Shown piece after piece: positions 55,577 through 64,000 of a DNA stretch of 64,000 nucleotides (its first letter is position 1; each line of letters opens with the position of its first letter). Made by a program: the position numbers and the translations under genes. Origin of the DNA: Prochlorococcus marinus XMU1419 (GTDB lineage: Bacteria; Cyanobacteriota; Cyanobacteriia; PCC-6307; Cyanobiaceae); assembly GCF_017695955.1 (NCBI RefSeq), contig NZ_JAAORO010000003.1, positions 532,341-596,340 on the forward strand. Reading direction: 5' to 3'. The notes beneath the pieces were generated by a model. It did not search any database. It saw only the letters and a program-made list of their open reading frames with translations, and was not told where the DNA came from.

Positions 55577-58480
55577 TTATTTCAGAACCTTTTTAAGATA
55601 CTTTGCTGTATGACTTATAGGATTTTTAGCTACATCCTCAGGAATACCTTCTGCAATTATTTCTCCTCCTTTGTTCCCTCCATCAGGTCCTAAATCGATT
55701 ATCCAATCTGAACATCTAATAACATCTAAATTATGTTCAATAACAATTACTGAATTCCCTTTATCTACCAAACGTTGTATCACATCCATTAATTTATGAA
55801 CATCATAAAAACTTAACCCTGTAGTTGGTTCATCAATCAAATATAATGTTTTTCCAGTAGCCCTTTTTGACAGTTCCGTGGCTAACTTAACTCTTTGAGC
55901 CTCTCCACCAGATAATGTAGGAGCTGGCTGGCCTAGTTTGACGTATCCTAGGCCAACATCAACCAATGTAGATAATCTTTCAGCAGCTTGAGGTATAGCA
56001 GAAAAAGTTTCTGCAGCTTGTTCAACAGTCATCTCTAGAACATCAGATATATTGAAACCTTTATATTTAACTTGAAGAGTTTCTCTATTAAAACGAGCTC
56101 CTTTGCATACTTCACATTGAACATACACATCAGGTAAAAAATTCATTTCAATAACATTGACTCCCTGGCCTTTACAAGCTTCGCATCTTCCTCCTTTCAC
56201 ATTAAAGCTAAATTGACCAGCCTGATAACCTCTTGCTTTTGCTTCTACTGTGGCAGTAAATATCTGCCTTATAGGGTCAAAAGCACCTGTATATGTAGCA
56301 GGATTTGATCTAGGGGTTCTTCCTATTGGAGATTGATCAATAACGATAACTTTATCAATTGCCTTTATACCCTTTAACTCTTTTACACCTTGGGGAAAAG
56401 GAACTTTTAATCCTAGAGAATGGCACAATGCAGGATGAAGTAATTCATTTATCAAAGTGCTCTTTCCACTTCCACTTACACCAGTTACAGAAACTAACCT
56501 TCCTAAAGGAAATTCTACAGAAATATTTTTTAAATTATTTTTAGAGCAATTATTTAAAATTAAACTTTTTTTTACAGATGATCTACGTTCTTTTGGAGTA
56601 GGAATTGACTTCCTACCACTGAGATATGCTCCAGTTAATGACCTTTCTGAATTTAAGACATCTTGATAAGATCCTTTAGCAATTATTTCCCCACCATAAA
56701 CACCTGCCCCTGGACCAATATCTACTAGATAATCTGCGGATTTCATAGTATCTTCATCATGTTCAACCACAACCAAAGTATTTCCCAAGTCTCTTAAGCT
56801 TTTTAAGGTTTCTAATAATCTGTCATTGTCTCTCTGATGCAAACCAATACTTGGTTCATCTAAAACATATAAAACACCAGTAAGACCTGCTCCTATTTGA
56901 GTAGCCAATCTAATACGCTGAGCCTCACCACCAGACAAAGTCATAGCTGGTCTATCTAAAGTCAAATAATCTAAACCAACATTAATTAAAAACTTTAAAC
57001 GTAAACGAATCTCTTTTAAAACCAATTCACCTATTTGCTTTTGTTTTTCTGATAAAGATATATTTTCTTTCTTTGTCTTTCCTAAACCCATGATGCGCTC
57101 TACGTGATTTAGGGTTTCAGAAACACTTATAGAGGTTAAGTCAGTAATGTTGTATGGACCAAGTTTAACGGCCAAAGCCTCAGGTCTTAATCTTTTTCCA
57201 GAACATGTCTTACAGGGTACTAATTCTAGATACTTTTCTAATTTTTGTTTAACTGATTCTCCATTGGCTTCATTCAATTGCCTTTCTAATATTGGTAAAA
57301 TCCCCTCAAAAGGTCTTTCAAAACCACTAGAGGTTTTAAAACGACTATCAGCTTGAATTAATATTGGTTTATCTGATCCCAAAAGTAGTACTTGTTTTTG
57401 CAAATCACTTAAATCTTTCCAAGGAGTTTTTAATTCAAAACCATAAGCTTGACCTACAGAATAAAGTAAAGAGAAGTAATAGGTATTATCTTTCTCACTC
57501 CAAGGAGCTATTGCAGCATAAACAGGCAATGTTTTATCAGGTATGACTCTATCTGCAGTAAATTTTTTTAAGTAACCAATCCCATGGCAATCTGGACAGG
57601 CACCATATGGGCTATTAAAAGAAAATAATCTAGGAGAAAGTTCTTCAACAATTGAGCCATGTACAGGACATGCATAATTTTCTGAGTAAAGTTTTTCTCT
57701 TTCTAAGTTAGAAGGTAAATTTTCTCCTTTTTTTGGAACAACTTCTACTATTGCTAAACCATCGCCTCTTTTGAGACAAGTTTGTAGTGAATCATTTAAT
57801 CTTTCTTGTATTCCTTCTCTTGCAATTAATCTATCAACTACTACCTCAATATTATGAATTTGATTTTTATCTAATTCAATACTATCAGCAAGTTCTCTTA
57901 CTTCTCCATTGATTCTTACTCTAGCAAATCCTTCAGCCGCTAGTCCGCTTATTAATTTTGTATGTGTTCCTTTCTTACCTCTTACAACAGGAGCTAACAA
58001 TTGGTACCTTGTTCCTTCAGGTAAAAGAAGAATTTGATCCACCATTTCATCAATTGTTTGAGGCGCAATTGGAATCCCACAGTGGTGACAATGCGGCTCA
58101 CCAGCACGACCAAATAATAATCTTAAATAATCTTGTATTTCTGTTACTGTTCCAACTGTTGATCGTGGATTATGACTTGTAGATTTTTGATCAATTGATA
58201 TAGCAGGTGATAAACCTTCAATATTGTCAACATCTGGTTTATCTACTTGACCCAAAAATTGCCTTGCGTATGCAGAAAGGCTCTCGACATATCTTCTTTG
58301 ACCTTCAGCAAAAATAGTATCAAAAGCCAGAGAACTCTTACCACTTCCACTCACACCTGTAAAAACTATAAATTTATTCCTAGGTAGAGAAAGATCAATA
58401 TTTTTTAAATTATGCTGGCGAGCTCCCCTTATAATAATTGAATTATCTTTTCCAAAACTACTAGCAACTTTATTAACCAT
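55577..58480 (-). CDS. uvrA: Excinuclease ABC subunit A
   Basis: 967 residues, complete. DNA damage sensor of nucleotide excision repair. Two ABC modules: Walker A GVSGSGKSSLAFDTIFAEG near residue 42 and GVSGSGKSTLINELL in the second half; signatures TLSGGEAQRIRLATQIG and TLSGGEAQRVKLATELS; zinc sites CHHCGIPI/CPVHG and CEACKGQG/CEVCKGARF. The ABC helicase UvrB and nuclease UvrC are not in the window. Confidence 0.98.
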   Translation of the reverse strand: MVNKVASSFGKDNSIIIRGARQHNLKNIDLSLPRNKFIVFTGVSGSGKSSLAFDTIFAEGQRRYVESLSAYARQFLGQVDKPDVDNIEGLSPAISIDQKSTSHNPRSTVGTVTEIQDYLRLLFGRAGEPHCHHCGIPIAPQTIDEMVDQILLLPEGTRYQLLAPVVRGKKGTHTKLISGLAAEGFARVRINGEVRELADSIELDKNQIHNIEVVVDRLIAREGIQERLNDSLQTCLKRGDGLAIVEVVPKKGENLPSNLEREKLYSENYACPVHGSIVEELSPRLFSFNSPYGACPDCHGIGYLKKFTADRVIPDKTLPVYAAIAPWSEKDNTYYFSLLYSVGQAYGFELKTPWKDLSDLQKQVLLLGSDKPILIQADSRFKTSSGFERPFEGILPILERQLNEANGESVKQKLEKYLELVPCKTCSGKRLRPEALAVKLGPYNITDLTSISVSETLNHVERIMGLGKTKKENISLSEKQKQIGELVLKEIRLRLKFLINVGLDYLTLDRPAMTLSGGEAQRIRLATQIGAGLTGVLYVLDEPSIGLHQRDNDRLLETLKSLRDLGNTLVVVEHDEDTMKSADYLVDIGPGAGVYGGEIIAKGSYQDVLNSERSLTGAYLSGRKSIPTPKERRSSVKKSLILNNCSKNNLKNISVEFPLGRLVSVTGVSGSGKSTLINELLHPALCHSLGLKVPFPQGVKELKGIKAIDKVIVIDQSPIGRTPRSNPATYTGAFDPIRQIFTATVEAKARGYQAGQFSFNVKGGRCEACKGQGVNVIEMNFLPDVYVQCEVCKGARFNRETLQVKYKGFNISDVLEMTVEQAAETFSAIPQAAERLSTLVDVGLGYVKLGQPAPTLSGGEAQRVKLATELSKRATGKTLYLIDEPTTGLSFYDVHKLMDVIQRLVDKGNSVIVIEHNLDVIRCSDWIIDLGPDGGNKGGEIIAEGIPEDVAKNPISHTAKYLKKVLK

Positions 58481-58535
58481 GTTTAAATCTAAAATTATGA
58501 TTTAAAAAGGTTATTATAGTAGAATTTTTTGAATT

Positions 58536-60212
58536 TTACGCAGCTGAGCGATCAAGAAGTTTAGAAGCATATTCGTTTACTTCGCATGAACCCCCACCTA
58601 TAAGTTCTATTAGTTCATTTTTTCTTTGATTTTTTGTAGTTAGCTTTGTAATTGAAGTATAAGTTATTCCATTTATTACGTTTTTATTAACTTTGAAATG
58701 AGCTGATCCCCTAGCAGCTAGGAATGGCTGATGTGTAATACATAAGACTTGTTGATTTTTAGAAATTTCTTTAATCAGCTCAACCAGAGAAAATAGAGAT
58801 TTACCACTTAAACCACTATCAATTTCATCTAAAAAGAAAGTATTGGATTGTTTAGAAATACTAGATTTAATAGCTAATAAAAATCTTGACATTTCTCCGC
58901 CAGAAATAACATTTGATAATGTAGCAAGCTTCTGATCAGGATTAGCCGAAAACAAAAATTTAATATCGTCAATTCCCTCGCCAGAGGGCTTGCATTCAGA
59001 AAATTGAATTGAAAAATTTGCATTTTCTAAACCTAAATTGCTTAAAATTGACATTACTGAATTTTGTAAATATTTAGCAATTTTTTTTCTTTCAGTAGAT
59101 TGAATAACAAATAAAGAATTTAAATTACTTTGCAAATTTTCAATTTGAGCTTTAATCCTGCAAATTTCATTATCTTGATCATTTTGTTGAAAATACGTCT
59201 TTAATTGATCGCGCTTTTCAATTAATTGAGTTAAATCCAATGAAAAAGTTCTCTCTAAGTTTTTTAAAAAGAATAATCTTTTTTGTATTTCTGGAAGAGT
59301 AGATTCATTATGATCTAAATCTTGTATATATGAGTTTAAAGCGAAAATTAAATCTTCAACATTGGTTTGAATATCTAATAAATTTTCTCTAAACTCTTGA
59401 ATTTTTAAATCAAAATCTGCAGTTCTATTTAAATTTTTTATTGATTGGTTTATTAAAGATGCTACTGATGGTTGATCATGTCTAAAATTATTTAAATTAT
59501 CTAAAGATGATTGAATTGAATTATTTATTTCGAGGTTATTAACAAGTTTTTTTTCTAATAACTCTAATTCTAAGATTTCCTGACTTGAGTCTAAATTAGC
59601 TTCCTCTAGAGTTTTCAATATTTGTTTAGTCATTAAGTTATTTTCTTCTTGCTTCTTAGAGGACTCAATTTTTTCATTCATTAATCCTTTTAAAACCTGA
59701 CTTTCATCCCATATATTTTTAATCTTTGCATTTGTATCTTTCAATTCCTGCGCACATAAATCATCAAGAATCATTCTTCGCTTTTCTTGAGAATCAAATA
59801 TACAAGTATCAGATTGACCTGCAAAATCTATTAATAATTGTCCAAGTTCTTCTAATAATTTTTTATTAATTGATAAATTGTTAAGGGTATATTTAGATAA
59901 AACTTTATTATTTTTTCTATAGGATATTCTTTTGATATTTAAAACTGAATTACTTTTGAAACCATTACTAATTAGCCAGTTATTGATTTGAAAAGAAGAA
60001 GAAAATATTGCATCTATAGAACAATGATCTTTTCCTGGACGTATTAAGTGCTTTAAAGGTATATTAGTTCCACCAAATAAAACATTTAAGGAATCTAAAA
60101 TTAGTGATTTTCCTGAGCCAGAATCCCCAGTAATAATGTTCAAACCTTTTTCAAAATTAATTTCTATAATCTCTATTAAGGCAATATTCTCTATTTTTAA
60201 TTGTATTAGCAT
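58536..60212 (-). CDS. recN: DNA repair protein RecN
   Basis: 558 residues, SMC-like. The P-loop is GDSGSGKS (residues 29-36), where most RecN read GETGAGKS; the coiled coil spans about residues 155-365; the ABC signature is VISGGEMSRFLLAIK and Walker B FFLDEIDSGLSG. RecN joins DNA ends at double-strand breaks. It is 55 bases upstream of uvrA on the same strand, a repair pair. No LexA-box palindrome is visible before it. Confidence 0.94.
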   Translation of the reverse strand: MLIQLKIENIALIEIIEINFEKGLNIITGDSGSGKSLILDSLNVLFGGTNIPLKHLIRPGKDHCSIDAIFSSSFQINNWLISNGFKSNSVLNIKRISYRKNNKVLSKYTLNNLSINKKLLEELGQLLIDFAGQSDTCIFDSQEKRRMILDDLCAQELKDTNAKIKNIWDESQVLKGLMNEKIESSKKQEENNLMTKQILKTLEEANLDSSQEILELELLEKKLVNNLEINNSIQSSLDNLNNFRHDQPSVASLINQSIKNLNRTADFDLKIQEFRENLLDIQTNVEDLIFALNSYIQDLDHNESTLPEIQKRLFFLKNLERTFSLDLTQLIEKRDQLKTYFQQNDQDNEICRIKAQIENLQSNLNSLFVIQSTERKKIAKYLQNSVMSILSNLGLENANFSIQFSECKPSGEGIDDIKFLFSANPDQKLATLSNVISGGEMSRFLLAIKSSISKQSNTFFLDEIDSGLSGKSLFSLVELIKEISKNQQVLCITHQPFLAARGSAHFKVNKNVINGITYTSITKLTTKNQRKNELIELIGGGSCEVNEYASKLLDRSAA

Positions 60213-60280
60213 GATAAATCTTCCATATAAAAAAATTAACTTCTTTTTTAAAAAAATAAAGGTCTTTAATATATAAAGTT

Positions 60281-62137
60281 ATGAAAGAAGATTTTACTGA
60301 TTTTATTGAGGTATCTGGACTTCTGGATTATGATCCAGAAACTATATCTAAAATTTATAAAAAGAATCCAAAAAGGCTTTTAAAAAGACTTTGGCAAACA
60401 CTCATACCTATATTTGTATATTTATTTGCTGTTGGGTGGGATAAACTGACCGGTAGATTAAAAAACAAAGAAAAAGCAAGATTTAGAGCAAAAGAATTAA
60501 CAAATTTATTAGTAGAACTTGGCCCAGCATTTGTCAAAGCGGGTCAGGCTTTATCAACAAGACCAGATATCATTCCAGGGATTCTTCTTGAAGAATTATC
60601 TGAATTACAAGATCAACTTCCAGGTTTTGACGGAGATAAAGCTATGGAATTAATAGAAGAAGATTTAAGATCAAAAGTTGATGAAATTTTTTTAGAAATT
60701 GATAAAGAACCAATTTCTGCAGCTTCTTTAGGACAAGTACACAAAGCGAAACTAAAGAATGAAGAAGTTGTTGCGGTTAAAGTCCAACGACCAGGTTTAA
60801 GAGAACAAATAACTTTAGATCTTTACATAGTAAGAAATATTGCCTACTGGTTAAAAAACAATGTGGGATTAATAAGAAGCGATCTCGTGGCATTAATCGA
60901 TGAATTAGGCAAAAGAGTTTTTGAAGAGATGGATTATTTAAATGAAGCTGAAAATGCTGAAAAATTTAGAAATATGCATGAACATAACCAAATGATTGCT
61001 GTACCAAAAATTTATAAAGAAATTACTTCAAGAAGGGTTTTAACTATGGAGTGGATTGATGGTACAAAATTAACCAATCTAGAAGATGTAAAAAAATTAG
61101 GAATTGACCCGGACAAAATGATTGATATTGGGGTGCAGTGCAGTTTAGAACAACTTTTAGAACATGGTTTTTTTCATGCTGACCCTCATCCAGGAAATTT
61201 ATTAGCTCTGAAAGATGGAAGATTATGTTATCTAGATTTCGGAATGATGAGTGAAGTTTCTAGAGATTCAAGGTCTGGCTTAATACAAGCAGTTGTACAT
61301 TTGGTTAATAAAAATTTTGATAAACTTTCTCAAGATTTCGTAAAATTAGGATTTTTATCAGAAGAAGTAAACCTAGAACCCATTGTTCCAGCATTCCAAG
61401 ATGTCTTTATCAACGCAGTTGAACAAGGGGTTTCAAAGATGGATTTTAAAAGCGTTACAGACGACATGTCTGGGGTAATGTATAAATTCCCTTTCAGATT
61501 ACCTCCATACTATGCCCTTATAATAAGGTCTCTACTTACATTAGAAGGAATTGCGTTAAGCGTAGACCCAAACTTTAAAATATTAGGTGCAGCTTATCCA
61601 TATTTTGCAAGAAGATTGATGGAAGATCCTGATCCACAGTTAAGAGAAAGCTTGAAAGAAATGCTTTTTGATAATAAAAAATTCAAATGGGACCGCTTGG
61701 AAGATCTACTATCTAATGCCGCAAAGCAAACAAATCTTAATTTGGAGAAACTATTAGACGAAGTCATAAATCTGCTTTTTTCTCCAAAAGGGGGATTTCT
61801 TAGAGATGAAATAATTGAAGGCTTAACAAATCAAATAGATTTATTTAGTCTAAAAATATTAAAAAATTTAAATAACTACCTACCAAGCTCGATTAAATTA
61901 AATACGACTAATGAAAGTAATAATTTAAATGACCTTATAATTTATATAGAACCATTTAAAAACTTTTTAGAAATTATTCAAAAAGTTCCTGGCTACTCAA
62001 TTGATATTTTTCTAAAAAGAATTCCCCGTCTTTTAAATGAACCTTATACAAAAGAAATGAGTATAAAAATTGCAAAAAAAGTTACAGAAAAAAGTGTAGT
62101 GAGACTTGTAAAGATTGCAGCAGGTACAAATATTTAA
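60281..62137 (+). CDS. ABC1/UbiB/AarF family atypical kinase
   Basis: 618 residues. Kinase-like motifs: the KxGQ element FVKAGQALSTRPDI, VAVKVQRPGL, HADPHPGNLLAL and YLDFGMMSEV. Such proteins support quinone synthesis and, in cyanobacteria and plastids, tocopherol/plastoquinone and photosystem maintenance. Several paralogues exist per genome; the partner of this one is not clear. It is divergent from recN; the 3' end is one base from the next gene. Confidence 0.92.
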   Translation: MKEDFTDFIEVSGLLDYDPETISKIYKKNPKRLLKRLWQTLIPIFVYLFAVGWDKLTGRLKNKEKARFRAKELTNLLVELGPAFVKAGQALSTRPDIIPGILLEELSELQDQLPGFDGDKAMELIEEDLRSKVDEIFLEIDKEPISAASLGQVHKAKLKNEEVVAVKVQRPGLREQITLDLYIVRNIAYWLKNNVGLIRSDLVALIDELGKRVFEEMDYLNEAENAEKFRNMHEHNQMIAVPKIYKEITSRRVLTMEWIDGTKLTNLEDVKKLGIDPDKMIDIGVQCSLEQLLEHGFFHADPHPGNLLALKDGRLCYLDFGMMSEVSRDSRSGLIQAVVHLVNKNFDKLSQDFVKLGFLSEEVNLEPIVPAFQDVFINAVEQGVSKMDFKSVTDDMSGVMYKFPFRLPPYYALIIRSLLTLEGIALSVDPNFKILGAAYPYFARRLMEDPDPQLRESLKEMLFDNKKFKWDRLEDLLSNAAKQTNLNLEKLLDEVINLLFSPKGGFLRDEIIEGLTNQIDLFSLKILKNLNNYLPSSIKLNTTNESNNLNDLIIYIEPFKNFLEIIQKVPGYSIDIFLKRIPRLLNEPYTKEMSIKIAKKVTEKSVVRLVKIAAGTNI

Positions 62138-62138
62138 A

Positions 62139-62711
62139 ATGAAATTTAGTAAATATTTATTAATTAAAATATTTTTTGTTCTAATTAGTTTTCAATCACT
62201 TTTTTATGTTTCAAAAACTAATGCTGCTGAAGAAATTAAGATCATTTACAATATATTTTCAAGAACAGTTCAAGTAAATTCATTAAAATCATTTGCCGAA
62301 GAAGGTAATTCAACAAAAAAATTAAGAAAAATTTTAAAAGCAACAGGATCTACTGATAATGAAATTAGAAAAGTATTAAATAAGGATTTTGAAATCCCTA
62401 TTACTATTGCAAGCAAATTAGTATATTCAGAGATAGGAAATGTTATTTTAACGAGACTTTCTTCTATTATTCATCCAACAAGAGCAAATGATTCAAGAAC
62501 AGGCATGTTAGCCCTTAGATCAAGTATTATCCAGGGCATTAATATAGGAAATGGAAAAATAAATCTTATAAGATTTTTTGAAGGATATCCAACTAAAACT
62601 GTTATTTTGGATGTCAACGCTTTAAGCAAAGTTATGAATAAAGTAGAATCAATATCAGAATTATTAGATTTTTTTACAAATTCTCCTCTAGAAAAAATTA
62701 AAACAAATTAA
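62139..62711 (+). CDS. DUF1400 family secreted protein
   Basis: 190 residues from the ATG at 62139. A signal peptide of about 32 residues ends SKTNAAEE. The mature part starts EIKIIYNIFSRTVQVNSLKSFAEEG, the usual start of the cyanobacterial DUF1400 domain, found in some proteins before an alpha/beta hydrolase. No hydrolase follows here, so this is the stand-alone form. Function is unknown. It lies between the ABC1 kinase and thrC with six bases to thrC. Confidence 0.85.
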   Translation: MKFSKYLLIKIFFVLISFQSLFYVSKTNAAEEIKIIYNIFSRTVQVNSLKSFAEEGNSTKKLRKILKATGSTDNEIRKVLNKDFEIPITIASKLVYSEIGNVILTRLSSIIHPTRANDSRTGMLALRSSIIQGINIGNGKINLIRFFEGYPTKTVILDVNALSKVMNKVESISELLDFFTNSPLEKIKTN

Positions 62712-62717
62712 ACAACT

Positions 62718-63821
62718 ATGGTGTTAATTAATAAAATCAAAAATAAACTACGTATCAATTACAAAAAGAAAAGATGGCCAGGTTTAATTGAAGCTTATAA
62801 ACAATACCTTCCTGTTTCAAAAAAAACACCTATTATCTCTCTTAATGAAGGAAATACTCCACTAATTCTCAGTGACAGAATCAGTAAGTTAGTTGGAAAT
62901 GGAACGAAAGTTTATTTAAAATATGATGGACTCAATCCTACAGGATCTTTTAAAGATCGGGGAATGACAATGGCCATCAGCAAAGCAAAAGAAGAAGGTC
63001 GTGAAGCAGTAATTTGTGCAAGTACTGGAAACACTTCTGCAGCTGCAGCAGCATATGCATCTAGAGGTGGATTAAAACCTTATGTTTTAATCCCAGAAGG
63101 TTTTGTCGCACAAGGAAAGCTTGCACAAGCTTTAATGTATGGAGCAGAGATTATATCTATCGATGGAAACTTTGATAAAGCTTTAGAAATTGTAAGAGAT
63201 TTATCATCAGAACATCCTGTAGAACTTGTTAACTCTGTTAATCCATATCGAATTCAAGGTCAAAAGACAGGAGCCTTTGAAATAGTTGATGACCTAGGCA
63301 TTGCACCTGATTGGCTTTGTATCCCAATGGGCAATGCAGGAAATATAACTGCTTATTGGTTAGGTTTTAAAGAATATTCAAAAATAAAAAGAAATATAAA
63401 ATTACCAATTATGATGGGATTTCAATCTGAAGGTTCTGCTCCCTTAGTACAGAACATAATAGTTAAAAATCCTGAAACAATTGCTACAGCAATAAGAATT
63501 GGGAATCCTGTTAACAGAGAAAAAGCAAAACTAGTAAGAAAAGAAAGTAAAGGAGATTTTCAATCAGTTAGAGATGAAGAAATAATCAATGCTTATAAAA
63601 TCCTTGCAAAAGAGGGAATATTTTGTGAACCTGCCAGTGCAGCATCAGTTGCTGGACTCATAAAAAATAAAAATAGAATTCAGAAAGAATCTACTATTGT
63701 TTGTGTTCTTACTGGAAATGGTTTAAAAGATCCCGATTGTGCTATTACCAACAATGATGCGATTTTCAGAAAAAATATTGAACCTTCATTAAAAAATATA
63801 ACGAAAATATTGGGATATTAA
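62718..63821 (+). CDS. thrC: Threonine synthase
   Basis: 367 residues, the shorter plant/cyanobacterial-type fold II PLP enzyme. It converts O-phosphohomoserine to threonine. The PLP lysine is Lys79 in GSFKDRGMTMAI; the ring-stacking ASTGNTSAAAAAYA follows, and the phosphate loop is IPMGNAGNITAYW. It is the last complete gene before the origin-like spacer. Confidence 0.96.
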   Translation: MVLINKIKNKLRINYKKKRWPGLIEAYKQYLPVSKKTPIISLNEGNTPLILSDRISKLVGNGTKVYLKYDGLNPTGSFKDRGMTMAISKAKEEGREAVICASTGNTSAAAAAYASRGGLKPYVLIPEGFVAQGKLAQALMYGAEIISIDGNFDKALEIVRDLSSEHPVELVNSVNPYRIQGQKTGAFEIVDDLGIAPDWLCIPMGNAGNITAYWLGFKEYSKIKRNIKLPIMMGFQSEGSAPLVQNIIVKNPETIATAIRIGNPVNREKAKLVRKESKGDFQSVRDEEIINAYKILAKEGIFCEPASAASVAGLIKNKNRIQKESTIVCVLTGNGLKDPDCAITNNDAIFRKNIEPSLKNITKILGY

Positions 63822-64000
63822 GAACCACAAAAAATTCTGTCTGTGGAAATAAATTAAAAACTTAATTTATCTGTTGATAAAAATATTAAAAGTTATCCAC
63901 TTTGTTAATTAGTTTTTTCAGAAGTCAAAATTTAAATTTTTATTTAACAAATAATTTTTTTTTTCCACCTTTAAAAAAGACTATAAATCAAGTAAATAAA
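63822..64000. other. AT-rich spacer with three DnaA-box-like sequences, possible oriC part
   Basis: No gene is seen in the last 179 bases. Three near-matches to DnaA boxes are present: ATTTCCACA on the minus strand (63842-63850, one mismatch from TTTTCCACA), TTATCCACT (63893-63901, one mismatch from TTATCCACA) and TTTTCCACC (63961-63969, one mismatch). Between them lie long A/T tracts that could serve as an unwinding element. In Prochlorococcus the origin lies near dnaN; whether dnaN follows is outside the window. Confidence 0.5.

Noticed and set aside
55454..55693. Plus-strand frame of about 79 codons from a TTG between sucrose-phosphate synthase and uvrA
   Set aside because: It runs into the uvrA 3' end, lacks an ATG and a ribosome site, and its make-up is that of AT-rich spacer.

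Overview
The window looks like core chromosome from a marine picocyanobacterium, most likely a high-light-adapted Prochlorococcus. The reasons are a very AT-rich sequence, single-copy genes packed with spacers of tens of bases or short overlaps, and marine-cyanobacterial markers (SqdB/SqdX sulfolipid synthesis, a Delta-9 acyl-lipid desaturase, an aconitase of the AcnB type, sucrose-phosphate synthase, a group-2 sigma factor, DUF3134 and DUF1400 proteins). This assignment rests on protein families and base composition recognised by eye, not on a search. I see no insertion sequence, prophage, CRISPR array or rRNA.

Layout. 1-2.5 kb: a truncated SpoIID-like gene diverges from rpmI-rplT-TPR-thiG. 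2.6-5.0 kb: sqdB-sqdX. 5.0-10.8 kb (minus strand): a small hypothetical gene, gcvP, gcvH, an aluminium-resistance-type PLP enzyme and an HTH-like protein. 10.8-16.3 kb: desaturase, rplI, dnaB, mnmG and a chorismate-lyase-like gene. 16.3-19.6 kb: two minus-strand genes (an arginine-rich hypothetical and a SprT-like protease), then a small membrane protein and a T4-type ATP-dependent DNA ligase, then a 50-codon ORF. 19.6-23.4 kb (minus): a TVP38/DedA-like membrane protein, valS, a divergent A-type Fe-S carrier and tRNA-Val(UAC). 23.5-34.3 kb (plus): mazG, speE, speB, gcvT, aspS, pyrG, queE, queC, pabB, pabC. 34.3-45.5 kb: cobA (minus), an MFS exporter, ppk, a sigma factor, a phytol-kinase-like gene, DAHP synthase (minus), acnB and a ClC transporter. 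45.5-52.4 kb: purU (minus), a ThiO/DadA-like flavoenzyme, dnaK (minus), aroE, rpsF, argG (minus). 52.2-64 kb: small hypotheticals, mraY, sucrose-phosphate synthase (minus), uvrA and recN (minus), an ABC1/UbiB kinase, a DUF1400 protein, thrC, and a terminal AT-rich spacer with three DnaA-box-like sequences that may be part of oriC.

Functional themes. Glycine and one-carbon metabolism is represented by gcvP/gcvH/gcvT, purU and a possible glycine oxidase. Chorismate supply and use is represented by DAHP synthase, aroE, pabB/pabC and a UbiC-like lyase. Polyamine and arginine metabolism is represented by speE, speB and argG. Replication and repair is represented by dnaB, the ATP ligase, uvrA, recN and the possible origin.

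The points most worth a second look are the T4-type ligase, a two-stem leader RNA immediately before rpsF, the origin-like spacer at the right edge, and the chorismate-lyase-like frame, which stays open back to the mnmG stop with no ATG or GTG before residue 28.
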